Positions 28,257 through 36,465 of a stretch of DNA of 36,465 bases are shown piece after piece (within the stretch, counting starts at the first letter, position 1; every line of letters begins with the position of its first letter). The stretch comes from Ophiothrix spiculata. Its lineage: Eukaryota; Echinodermata; Ophiuroidea; Amphilepidida; Ophiotrichidae. A program made the translations under genes and the position numbers. Location: NCBI GenBank assembly GCA_000969725.1, contig JXSR01S003985.1. One strand, given 5' to 3'. Under the pieces are notes generated by a model. The model saw nothing but the letters and a program-made list of their open reading frames with translations. It had not been told where the DNA came from and ran no database searches.

Positions 28257-29579
28257 GTGTTAAGGTAACTGCATGACAGTGGACAAGGGTGTAGTTTTGA
28301 TATACCTTCCATTTTCAAGTTAAAAAATCAACTCTCAGAAACAGAACTCGTTTCTTGTTACATAAAAATGAGAGCCGTTACTAACTTGAAATATTCATCA
28401 AGTTGAACTACATGGAAATATTATTTAAAAACTGCATACTGTAATCTCCTACCTTGGGCAACCTGGGTGTACACCTAGATATATGAAGCAGCTAGATATA
28501 TGCTACACAATATTTAAAGCTTCATGTAATATAACATTGTTACAGGTGTAATTGTTTCACTTTTCCTTAGCAGCACATTATACTCGATAATCTTTGGAAG
28601 CTGAATTCATTATGAAGACAATCCTTGAGGATTTCATTTAAGGGACTATCCATGTTTGCATTCAATGTGATTTTTTCTTTCAGAGAAGACTTTGTTTAAT
28701 TAAATATTTAGATTGTCCATCCAGCTCGCATATTTCACTGATATGTTCACTACAAATATCATGAGAATGAATTTCAAGTAGATAAGAATCAAATTCACCA
28801 GCAAAAATAATTGAAAACAGAATAATTTTGTCACAACTTTTCATTATGATTACATGAATTAGAATCAAGACTAGTCGCTTTAATTTCATATTCTGATGGA
28901 TTTGCATTTAGCTGTAGCAAGAAAATCTGGGTTATTTCCACTCATTAACCTACTATCGCTCTCAGAATCAACTGCCTCAGGGTTGTTTTGTGATTATTCT
29001 GATTTAGTCCCCATTTTGTCATAATATTTGCTGACTTTTTACATATTCTACTTTGTCTAGTTAATGGTATGATATACAAGCTTAATAAAATGAATTCTTT
29101 GCTATGGTGTCTCTTTAGCTGATTCAGTGGTGCTTTCAAATGAGAGGAGGGGGAATTTATCTTTGATTTGGAAGAAGTTTGGAAACAAATTTCCAAATTC
29201 AACTTTGTTGTGTAAAATACTGAGTTTTCTCCTTTTGAAGGTATGACAAACTTTATGGAGAGAGGATGAAAAATAAATACTTGTTATGGAAGCTATAATA
29301 CAGGTACATGACATATTCAGGGCAAAAAAATGAAATTTTGTTGGTGTGCCAAAAACTCAATTTAATTCATCTGTAGGCATGTAGAACTCATGGGTAAGAA
29401 CGTTTGACGTAGAGTTTAGGTGAAAATATATGAATTTCAGTTGTTGTTTATTGATTTTGACTGAATATGCCTTTATCAAGCCTTTTTTTATAATCTTTTC
29501 CATTTATCAAATTAATTTAGTACTAAGAGTTGATATAAATGTTTATCATCATGAACATAGATGTGAAAGGAAATTGTAG
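28257..29579. other. No gene recognised
   Basis: AT-rich. AGCTAGATATATG is imperfectly duplicated at about 28473-28502. Minus-strand frames at 28680-28907, 28945-29202 and 29102-29314 have no domain. Confidence 0.45.
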
Positions 29580-29711
29580 TTACTCAATGTTGACCACCAA
29601 GAGAAGTTGTACCCTGATCATCACTTACTAGAGGATTTGCCTGGAGCGTATGAAGAGAAAGAACTACACAACTTCCTATATGTGTCAATATTCCGAAAGC
29701 AGAATGCTTTT
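29580..29711 (+). CDS. Possible isolated exon (unrecognised)
   Basis: A 132-base stretch, open for 44 codons, is preceded by an AG (29578-29579) and followed by a donor-like GTGAGA (29712). It reads VDHQEKLYPDHHLLEDLPG and then an acidic, charged segment. Composition is more balanced than the surroundings. No family is recognised, the polypyrimidine tract upstream is poor, and an open stretch this short can arise by chance. Confidence 0.15.
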
Positions 29712-29732
29712 GTGAGATAGTGGCCCTAATTT

Positions 29733-29774
29733 ATGCTCCAGGAGCATGTTTGACTATGAATGCTCCAGGGGCAT
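29733..29774. repeat. Tandem pair of 15-bp palindromes
   Basis: ATGCTCCAGGAGCAT (perfect, 29733-29747) recurs as ATGCTCCAGGGGCAT at 29760-29774, a 27-bp period including the TTTGA that follows each. Confidence 0.8.
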
Positions 29775-30301
29775 ATTTGAAACATATTGATATAAGTCAT
29801 TTGTGCAATTGTGTGCCACCTTTTTTGTGTTAATTTTCAAAAGCTACGTCAAAACCTTTTTGGTGTACCTCATTTGGCCCTCATATGCGATTTAGTTGGG
29901 GGAACTTTGTATTTAGTTCAGTATCAAAGTCAATCCATTATAATTGAATATGAGCTCTATTTGAGGTGAAACATGTCTTACAATTGCCCAAAATAGATAC
30001 TTTAAAGAAACTATAACCAAGGAGTATAGAAGTTGGGAAAAGCTGGGAAAGGGGCACACAATGTACTACTGTGAGCAAAAATGGATTGATTAAACCATTT
30101 TTAAAAGAATTATGTTGATTTCTGATTTTTAAATGTGTTTGCACTATTAAGTAAGTACACATTAATGGTTCTGAATTTTCAAAATTTTGGAAAATCATGG
30201 GCAATCCCTTTAAAGAATTGCAGTTGGCATAACTTCAGCCCCCCTCTGTTTCATAAATTATGCAAATTTTGTACTTATTAATAATCATATTTTATGCCTA
30301 G
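29775..30301. other. No gene recognised; possible solo element end
   Basis: GGGCAATCCCTTTAAAG near 30199 may be a DNA-element end (compare 4641). The 88-codon minus-strand frame at 29938-30204 shows no domain. Confidence 0.35.
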
Positions 30302-30385
30302 ATTGCAACTTTGGTTCGAGCCTTACCTACGGTTTCAGAGTCTGTGGAAGATGTTAAAACTGTCCGTGCAACTTTAACAATAAAG
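30302..30385 (+). CDS. Possible isolated exon (unrecognised)
   Basis: 84 bases preceded by TTTTATGCCTAG and followed by AAAG|GTACAG, both splice-like. One frame is open throughout with phase 0 at both ends (LVRALPTVSESVEDVKTVRA). The stretch is less AT-rich than its flanks. A second frame is nearly open as well, which weakens the case. Product unknown. Confidence 0.2.
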
Positions 30386-30860
30386 GTACAGGCAATGACC
30401 GCTTGTTTCAATAAGGCTTTGTTTGACAGCCTGCTTTAATAAGACGTGCCTTTACTGACAGAGTTGTCGATTTGTAACTTCCTCACAATCTTCTCTGCTC
30501 AAATGCAAGAAGGTCATATCAAGCTTTATATCTTTTTGTAGAAGCAGCCATTTAAAGGTAGGTAGCTCAGTTTCCCCTTTTACTCCATGTGAGCTGTTTA
30601 TGGACCATAACTTCGGGAAGCCGAGTAAATTTTAGAGAAATGTCATTTTAATCCTTATAACATGTCCTTTTCAAATGCTTTGAAAAGTGGAAATGACAAG
30701 ACTAGCATATGCAGGAAAAAAATTATAACCGATAAACATCCGAAAAAATAACGAATCGTTTCATATATTTTGAACGTCCTCGGTATTTTGACCATAATGA
30801 AATTGGTCACCAAATGTATTATTTTGAGGAAGACTGGATGGGACCTATTCTAAAAATATA
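30386..30860. other. No feature recognised
   Basis: AT-rich with no ORF above chance and no repeats noted. Confidence 0.45.
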
Positions 30861-30863
30861 GAG

Positions 30864-30927
30864 TTGAAATTTTGAAGTCTATCTGTCTATTTTTTTTTTT
30901 TTGGCAGATAGAATTCAAATTTTCATA
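30864..30927. repeat. Short hairpin around a poly-T run
   Basis: GAAATTTTGAAGTCTATCTGTC pairs with the inverse GAAAATTTGAATTCTATCTGCC across a T-run of about 14. Pairing is 22 bp with few mismatches. Just downstream, AGCAATGCTTTAAAA occurs twice (from about 30954 and 30976). Confidence 0.65.
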
Positions 30928-31231
30928 GCTAAATTCGTAGAACATTACCCACAAGCAATGCTTTAAAACAACAAGAGCAATGCTTTAAAATATTCTCCGA
31001 TTTTCATAGATTGCTCTAAAAATTGACTTAAAGTTAAGAGTAAACGAATTCATTAACTGTGTAGTATAGGAATTCCGTAAATTCATTTACAGTAAAGGAA
31101 TTATGATCTTTCCCAAACTAACTTGCATATCCATGAAGGATCATGTCCCATTCCTCTAAACAATTAGTGATTCTCATTTTTCATTGAAAGAAAAGTGTCT
31201 TCCAAAACAACACTACATATAGTGTTATAAT

Positions 31232-31507
31232 GTAATACATATTGTGCTGACTTTTAAGATGATGTTCTATTTAAATGCCATAATATTGATATCGTTTACT
31301 CTTGAAATGCTAGAAAATATAGCTAGACTTGATAAATGCAATATTGGATTTTACCACTAGGGTAATAATTCTGCATTTCCCCATTTCGTTTAGTCAATAT
31401 GTTGGATATTATTACATTGAATACTAAAAGGAACAATGGAATGTGCTAAAAGTTATATGCAGTGTTTTCCTTCTCTTTTGTAGCATTACAGTTGATATTT
31501 ATTTAAA
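31232..31507 (+). repeat. Dispersed repeat R4, copy 1
   Basis: Homologous to 35661-35911: ACATATTGT.CTGACT, AATGCT.GAAAAT.TAGCTA.ACTTGATAAA, then ATTGGATTT.ACCACTAGGGTAATAATT, then GCAGTGTTTT. Similarity stops where the MITE-bearing duplication begins. Confidence 0.85.
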
Positions 31508-31688
31508 CAACTTTAAAGCAATACTAAAAGTGTTAAAATGAAGCGCTCCCTGTCACCCATGACTTTTGATTTTTTAGCTCATTGTTTTAGCATTACAGTT
31601 GATATTTATTTAAACAACTTTAAAGCAATACTATAAAGTGTTAAAATGAAGTGCTCCCTGTCACTCATGACTTTTGATTTTTTTTAAG
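31481..31688 (+). repeat. 107-bp tandem duplication across the MITE border
   Basis: TAGCATTACAGTTGATATTTATTTAAACAACTT followed by the MITE left end occurs at 31481 and again at 31588. Only the second is followed by a complete MITE. Differences between copies (ACTAAAAG/ACTATAAAG, CACCC/CACTC) show it is not an assembly echo. Confidence 0.88.
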
Positions 31689-31976
31689 CTTATCGTTTTT
31701 TTGTAGATATTAATACCCTCCAAAGGATTTGGCTTAATTAAATATGCTTACTTTTTTGTTATGGCATTTTGATAAATTAAATTCAGGGTACCGAATATAA
31801 TTCCATAGGTATTAGTATAGAAAAACACATGTGCTTTTTACCCATTTTCTGTGGTGGCAAAACAAGGCAGTGTTTTACAAAATAAACTTGAAAATGCTTT
31901 TAGATAGTCACATTCCTTCATTTAAGCTGTTTTTACTCAAAACCATTTCTGATCAACATCTTATAGTATTGCTTTA
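31621..31976. mobile_element. MITE family M1, copy 2
   Basis: TAAAGCAATACTATAA at 31621 and its inverse ending at 31976 bound 356 bp that align with 2373-2773 over most of their length. It lacks the extra hairpin of copy 1. TTTAA-like flanks lie on both sides. An additional left-end fragment lies at 31514-31577 through the 107-bp duplication. Confidence 0.85.
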
Positions 31977-32898
31977 AGTCATTTGAGAAATATTGAGCTG
32001 CTTCATGGGAAGGGTAATATATAGTAACAAAACAATTGGAAATGTCAAAGTCAAATATCCATTAAGGAATAAACACACAGGTTAATTTGTTGAAAAGTGT
32101 AGAAATGTGTTCACAAACAAAACTTGCTTTCTCTTGAAGAAAGTAATTAAGGTGAAACGCACGGTAATGGTTAAATAGAAAAATTGTGGAGAAAAGAACT
32201 ACTTTGAAAATAAGAAATATGCTGTCAGCTCATAAAAGCATTTAAGATGAAAACTTGAAGTAATTGTTCAAAATTTTGTAATTTTGTATATAGATGTTTT
32301 ACACTGGCAATATTATATTACAACACTCATTTTAATGATTTTGCTTGATTTTTGTAGAAATAGGGAAAATTTGTATTTAAGTTTTGCATGTTTACCTTGT
32401 CTGAGGTTATTGATATATAAAAACATATTTTGGTTGTAAAAAGTAAGGAAATAATAATGATAACTGAATGATATTGGTAGTTTCATATTATAGAAAGCAA
32501 GTTAATGTACTCCAAACTTGATTATCTAAGCTTTGTTATACTTTCATCATTTAAATATATGCTTCTTCTGATTGTTTTTCTCATATAGTTCAATCATATA
32601 TCCAATGAAATCAATAAGAAATATAGTTCAGTTTTCATGAACCAGATAATTTATCTTGCCCCAAGTAATGTTTGTATATATATTCTTGCATTAATCCACT
32701 TACTGTTCAAAATTATGTACATGCTTTTATCATCAAATGCAGATATAATGTATATGTTTAACAAAAATGTTAAAGTTTTCCAGAATAAAAAGGAAATCCA
32801 TAATCAAGATATGTAGCTTTTGCAAGTATTTTTCATTAAATTAGTTCGTTACTAGAGTATCGTAAAATCTCAAATAGCAAATTATCTCCTTGTTTTAG
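31977..32898. other. No gene recognised
   Basis: AT-rich. GAGCTGCTTCATGGGAA near 32000 resembles the junction at 85-102 (GAGCTGCTTGATGGGAA). No other structure was noted. Confidence 0.4.
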
Positions 32899-32992
32899 AT
32901 AACCTCAGGCAAATCCAGTCATTCTATCTGCCCAGGGAAGTGTTTACCCACAATGCACCTGCTGGCAGCACCTGTAGCACTCAACTTAAAGG
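32899..32992 (+). CDS. Possible isolated exon (unrecognised)
   Basis: A 94-base stretch of clearly higher GC content follows a good acceptor (CTCCTTGTTTTAG) and ends at AAAGG|GTAGTA. The frame from 32901 is open and reads like a protein: LRQIQSFYLPREVF, then THNAPAGSTCS. A second frame from 32899 is also open. Phase would be 1 in and 2 out for the first reading. It is the best exon candidate in the window, but I do not recognise the protein and no neighbouring exon of matching phase is convincing. Confidence 0.27.
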
Positions 32993-33220
32993 GTAGTATT
33001 TGTTTTTACCATTTTTATTTTAAGTGCACAGCTGAGTTGCTTGAAATAGAATATTCAGACTTGGTTGACTTTGGTTTTTGCAGATGTGGTGAAAAAACTG
33101 AATGTTTGATTTTAAAATATAACATTATCTGAATTATTAATATAGTTTCATATATTCTTGCTTCTTTAACTTTTCCACTCCATGGGTTGGTTTGAACTTC
33201 AGACTTCATGTATATACTTT

Positions 33221-33597
33221 TGTTAAAAGGTGCAATTCAAGATTTCGATGTGACAAAACCTCGTCTTTTTTCTAGCTATATAAAAAGAAGAGTACAACAT
33301 AAACATATACTGAAAATTTCACTTGATTCCCAACGTTTGTTTCCAAGTTACAAGCTTTTCAGCATTTAAAAAAAAACCATAGGATAGGTTACTGTGTTAT
33401 AATTACTGTCGGGGCCCCGACAATAATTAGAAAATGACACATTTTCTCGCTTTTCTCAAAATTGCAAGCTGATTTGAGAGAATGGTTTTGGGATAGTGAC
33501 ATATACCATTTGAGGATTCTTATAAGCTAAAAAACTAAGTTTTGATAGAGGTGACCTTGAGGGTGAAAGGTAGATCATGAATTGCCCCTTTAAGAAT
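33221..33597. mobile_element. TTAA-flanked inverted-repeat element with central GC palindrome
   Basis: The left end TTAAAAGGTGCAATTCAAGAT and the inverse of the right end TTAAAGGGGCAATTCATGAT match well. TTAA at both edges is the target duplication expected of piggyBac-like elements. Almost exactly in the middle is a perfect 16-bp palindrome, TGTCGGGGCCCCGACA (33407-33422), flanked by further imperfect symmetry (GTGTTATAATTAC against the other side). The arms away from centre and ends are diverged. No transposase is encoded; the assignment to a superfamily is inference. Confidence 0.65.
33407..33422. repeat. Perfect 16-bp GC palindrome
   Basis: TGTCGGGGCCCCGACA stands out in AT-rich DNA and lies within a few bases of the midpoint of the 33221-33597 element. 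Confidence 0.95.
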
Positions 33598-33748
33598 AAT
33601 TTCACAAAAACCAGTAAGTATTTTGCACTGTTGGTGTGTAAGATACCTCATTAATTCTCATGTCCATGTAAAATTATGTCCCTTATCACACAAAAAAAAG
33701 ATGGATTCTCATTTGTCATTGAAATAAAAGATATGCAAAAGCAAACAA

Positions 33749-34713
33749 TACAGGGTGAGTCAAAATAAAATGTAATCTAATCAGTGATTTTATATAACTA
33801 GTTCCCTTTATTCGTTTGCAAAAGCGTTCCTGTATGAGATGACAAATTTCATCAGCTTTCATAGAAAATTTACAGCGTTGAAATCGGACAAATCATTCTA
33901 AAGTTATAGTCATTTCAGTGGAGGTACCCAATTTGAACAATGAATAAACTATGCTATTTAGTTTGCATACGTACTCGTACCAAAGGCTGTTGTCTCTTTT
34001 TGTTATGATAGGAACGTCATGTAAATAACATAACAAGAAAACAATAGGCTGTTGAATGTGGACTGTGAAATATCAGGTAGTGGGTTGACTATTGAGGTAA
34101 TGACGTTTAGATCTCTCAAGCTCTTCTAATTCGGTTGTTGTTTTGTTGAATCATCCGGATCAGGATCTTCCAGAGCATTTTTAGTTTCTGTTACTATGAG
34201 TTGCGTGGTCTTCAGCTTATAAACAATATTTTTAAAAGCTTGAGGTATTGGGACCTGGTTGGCATCCGTAAACTACAGACAATACAGGCAGCAATCTACA
34301 ACCGGACTATGAGTCTGATGATACTTAATTGCAACAAAATGCCAGTATCGGTTGCTGCATTGTTGGGCCATGATTTATTCTCCTGGCATTGGTTGCCAAG
34401 ATCATGATATCTGAAATGGCCATCAGTACTTTGATCTGCATCATTTAAGCTTCTTCAGTATCTATGAACAATGTGTGCCCGTTTGAGATGTTGAATGCAG
34501 CGCCAAGTTCATCAATGCACAATCAATACTGCGTGTACAGTAAAGAGTTCATGTATAGCAAATTTGTTCAATATCAAAATCGGGTACCTTTACTTAAACG
34601 GCTGTAACCTTTGAATGCATTTGTCAATTTCAACAAACTAAAATGCTCATGAAAGCTGATTAAATTTGCTATTTATCTGGTGTAATTAAAGTTTATAAAC
34701 ATAAACAGATTTT
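33749..34713 (+). mobile_element. Mariner-type element lacking its right terminus
   Basis: The left end TACAGGGTGAGTCAAAATAA is typical of mariner families related to those at 4777 and 25541. The left subterminal region (33800-33935) is matched in inverted form at 34579-34705 (GGGTACCT, CAATTTCAAC/GATTTCAACG, ATGAAAGCTGAT.AAATTTG). The last 50 or so bases of the right arm are missing because fold-back element F1 starts at 34715. The 68-codon frame at 34201-34407 ends in WHWLPRS, which may be the WP.RSPDL block of a decayed transposase, but this is weak. Confidence 0.65.
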
Positions 34714-34714
34714 C

Positions 34715-35660
34715 GGAAAAAGTATACTTTAGGTCCCAGATACTGGTACACAAAATTTGGACAATACTGGATATCCAAATATTGTCCAGTATTGTCCAAT
34801 ACTAGTTGAGCTTTTGTATTCCAGTATTGTTAGTCAAAAATACTGGTATATACCAGTATTGTAAAAATAATGTCAATATTCCAGTATTGTTGGTCAAAAA
34901 TACAGTTTGATAACAGTTTTGATTGGTTTTGGTCAATATTCCAGTATTGTTGGTCGGAAATACTGGTTTATTATCAGTACTGTAAATTCTGCCGATTTTA
35001 AAGATCGATTATTGTGCTCCAGAATCGTAATATAAAATAACTCATCGATTACCTCAGTGACCACCAAAGTTTTATTACATCTTGTGTGTTTCAATTTTTT
35101 TTTTTGGTTTAACTCCGCTGTTTCCTGAATGACTCCCTCATTTTTGGAGGTAAACTTTACCTGGTAAGGCCCTACTTCCAACATGGAGAATGCACAAACC
35201 TGCCACATTACTTAGAAAGTTGGACTCCCCAATCATCTTCTGAAGAAATCGATCTGACAATGATTAGTTGGTAAACCAGATTGGCATTATACTTGAACTC
35301 CTGCTTGGTTAGTGTGATGGTTTTCAACTAAACCTCTGGATCTCAAAATTGGACTGTGTAAAGGCCATACATACACAATTGGAGGATGAGGACTTTCCAA
35401 GAATCAAGAAAACAACAAGTCGTTGATAAATGAAGCAAAACTGGTAATTGTTACTTGAATAAGACAATTTTTAGCATTTGACAATACTGGAACAACAGAA
35501 GTATTGACCAATACTGGAATGAATGTGTGTACCAGTATTGTAAAATGTTTTCAACAATACTGGAACAAAAACACTGCCAGAATTGTTCAATACTGGAATG
35601 TCCTAGAATTGACCGATATTGGTATATACCAGTTTCTGGGACCTAAAGTATACTTTTTCC
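34715..35660. mobile_element. Fold-back element F1 with CCAGTATTG subterminal arrays
   Basis: The terminal 24 bp (GGAAAAAGTATACTTTAGG and TCCCA) are perfect inverses at 34715-34738 and 35637-35660, and pairing continues into ACTGGTA. Inside, the 9-mer CCAGTATTG or its inverse occurs 11 times: six in the left 250 bp, five of them as CCAGTATTG, and five in the right 190 bp, four of them as CAATACTGG. Many one-base variants are added. The middle (about 34990-35470) has none. This mirror arrangement is what subterminal transposase-binding arrays look like in hAT and related elements. No target duplication is evident. The family is not recognised. Confidence 0.9.
34933..35208 (-). CDS. Unrecognised ORF inside fold-back element F1
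   Basis: This 91-codon frame lies mostly in the non-repeated middle of F1 and runs into the left CCAGTATTG array at its 3' end. It contains a lysine run (NQKKKLKHTR) and no domain I recognise. It may be chance, or a piece of captured host sequence. An intact transposase would be several times longer. Confidence 0.12.
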   Translation of the reverse strand: MWQVCAFSMLEVGPYQVKFTSKNEGVIQETAELNQKKKLKHTRCNKTLVVTEVIDELFYITILEHNNRSLKSAEFTVLIINQYFRPTILEY

Positions 35661-35911
35661 ACATATTGTACTGACTATCTAAAAGTCAGCCAAGAATTAT
35701 CTTTTTATTCATGCAATGCTGGAAAATCTAGCTAAACTTGATAAAATGCACTATTGGATTTCACCACTAGGGTAATAATTTTACTTTTCAGTCAAATCAG
35801 ACAAAATGTTAAATGTTATTATGTTGAATATCAAAAAGAGCTAAAGAAATGCTCTAAAAGTCTCACACAGTGTTTTTCCTGTTTTTTGTGGTGATAAATG
35901 TGATACTTATT
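35661..35911 (+). repeat. Dispersed repeat R4, copy 2
   Basis: Homologue of 31232-31507, beginning ACATATTGTACTGACT immediately at the right edge of F1. It has no MITE at its 3' end; a minisatellite follows instead, so it shows a state without the M1 insertion. Confidence 0.85.
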
Positions 35912-36046
35912 TCATTTTCGGACTAACGAACCCTATTTCATTTTTGGACTAACAAACCCTATTTCATTTTTGGACTAGTGAACCTTTGGACTATCAAACC
36001 TTTGGACTTGCAAACCTTTGGACTGGCAAACCTTTGGACTAGTGGG
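35910..36046. repeat. Composite minisatellite, 26-bp then 16-bp units
   Basis: Three units of about 26 bp (ATTTCATTTTTGGACTAACAA plus ACCCT) are followed by four units of 16 bp (TTTGGACTNNCAAACC). Both share the core TTGGACTA..AAACC, so the short unit appears to be the long one with ATTTCATTT removed. Confidence 0.9.
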
Positions 36047-36108
36047 CTGTAATCCATCAGATGGGTCAAAGTATTTTTTTTCTTTGTAATGATAAGATAA
36101 TATTTGTC

Positions 36109-36138
36109 CTGAAGAAGTCAGAGCTACTCCTGACGAAA
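36109..36138 (+). other. Hammerhead-core-like motif (incomplete)
   Basis: CTGAAGA, a GTCAG/CTGAC stem and GAAA occur in the order of the hammerhead ribozyme core (CUGANGA, stem II, GAAA). One extra A separates the first box from the stem, and no upstream partner for stem III is visible. Probably a retroelement-derived fragment; ribozyme activity is not supported. Confidence 0.2.
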
Positions 36139-36209
36139 GCTTGACAGTTCAAAACTTGTCTGACAGCAAACCCGTTAAAATCTACCAATTGTCACCCTAA
36201 CGAGTTACC

Positions 36210-36465
36210 CAGGCCCGTAGCCAGGATTTTTGAAAGGGGTGGCGGATTTTCAAAAAAAAGGACCTTTGGGAGGAAAAATTTTCTGACAAGCAAGCAAAAA
36301 AAAAAAGAAGGTTTTCAGTAGTTTTTTAGCAATTTTGTGCAGTATTTTATTAAGAAATGGCATACATTTATGTGTTTTTGGTGCTTTTCTAGGTGTTTTT
36401 GGTGGACATTTAGGGAATTTTTTGGGACTTTTGGGGGGCTCTGACTGAAAAGGTCAGTGGCCCCT
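36210..36465 (+). mobile_element. hAT-like transposon end, running off the window
   Basis: Starts CAGGCCCGTAGCCAGGATTT followed by G-rich AAAGGGGTGGCGG, the same style of terminus as at 12703. The interior is purine-rich with repeated TTTTTGG motifs. The opposite end lies beyond 36465. Confidence 0.5.

Noticed and set aside
28680-29314. Three overlapping minus-strand ORFs of 70-85 codons as a gene
   Set aside because: Different frames, no domain, AT-driven amino acid composition and no splice or promoter support.

Overview
The window looks like AT-rich, intergenic or intronic DNA from an animal nuclear genome. I found no complete protein-coding gene. Bacterial features (operons, Shine-Dalgarno sites, long ORFs) are absent. 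What is present is metazoan: decayed Tc1/mariner-type transposases, 5'-truncated non-LTR retrotransposon tails, a tRNA-derived SINE, hAT-like ends and many small inverted-repeat elements. The repeat style resembles marine invertebrate genomes (echinoderm, hemichordate or amphioxus-like), but that placement is inference and weak. A 185-base assembly gap lies at 15120-15304.

Layout. 1-1879: an exact 95-bp direct repeat brackets a broken mariner-type element with a DUF4817 helix-turn-helix remnant. 2349-4335: a nest in which three copies of one repeat are interrupted by a TA-flanked MITE, a 155-bp hairpin and a two-hairpin palindromic element. 4777-5348: a short mariner derivative. 6354-8109: a LINE 3' end, a direct duplication and a fold-back element. 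10455-10735: a SINE. 11627-12113: a CpG-rich patch and a long hairpin. 12703-13851: a hAT-like end, a fold-back element, and a MITE filled with palindromic CCAAC/GTTGG units. 19481-21665: a duplicated segment, one copy of which holds a clean transposon insertion. 22063-24112: a direct repeat bracketing a second LINE fragment. 24389-25160: a 772-bp fold-back element. 25541-26604: a 1.06-kb mariner element with terminal inverted repeats of about 140 bp. 28073-28256 and 33221-33597: small inverted-repeat elements. 31232-31976 and 35661-35911: copies of another repeat, one carrying the second copy of the MITE. 33749-35660: a truncated mariner element abutting a fold-back element packed with CCAGTATTG motifs. 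35910-36465: a composite minisatellite and a hAT-like end.

No set of genes works together here. The information lies in the nested order of insertions, in several empty-site/filled-site pairs within the window, and in two unrelated elements that carry dense arrays of short palindromic or symmetrically oriented words near their ends. Three short open stretches with splice-like borders (29580-29711, 30302-30385, 32899-32992) are the only hints of host exons, all at low confidence. No database search was possible, so family names rest on recognisable motifs only.
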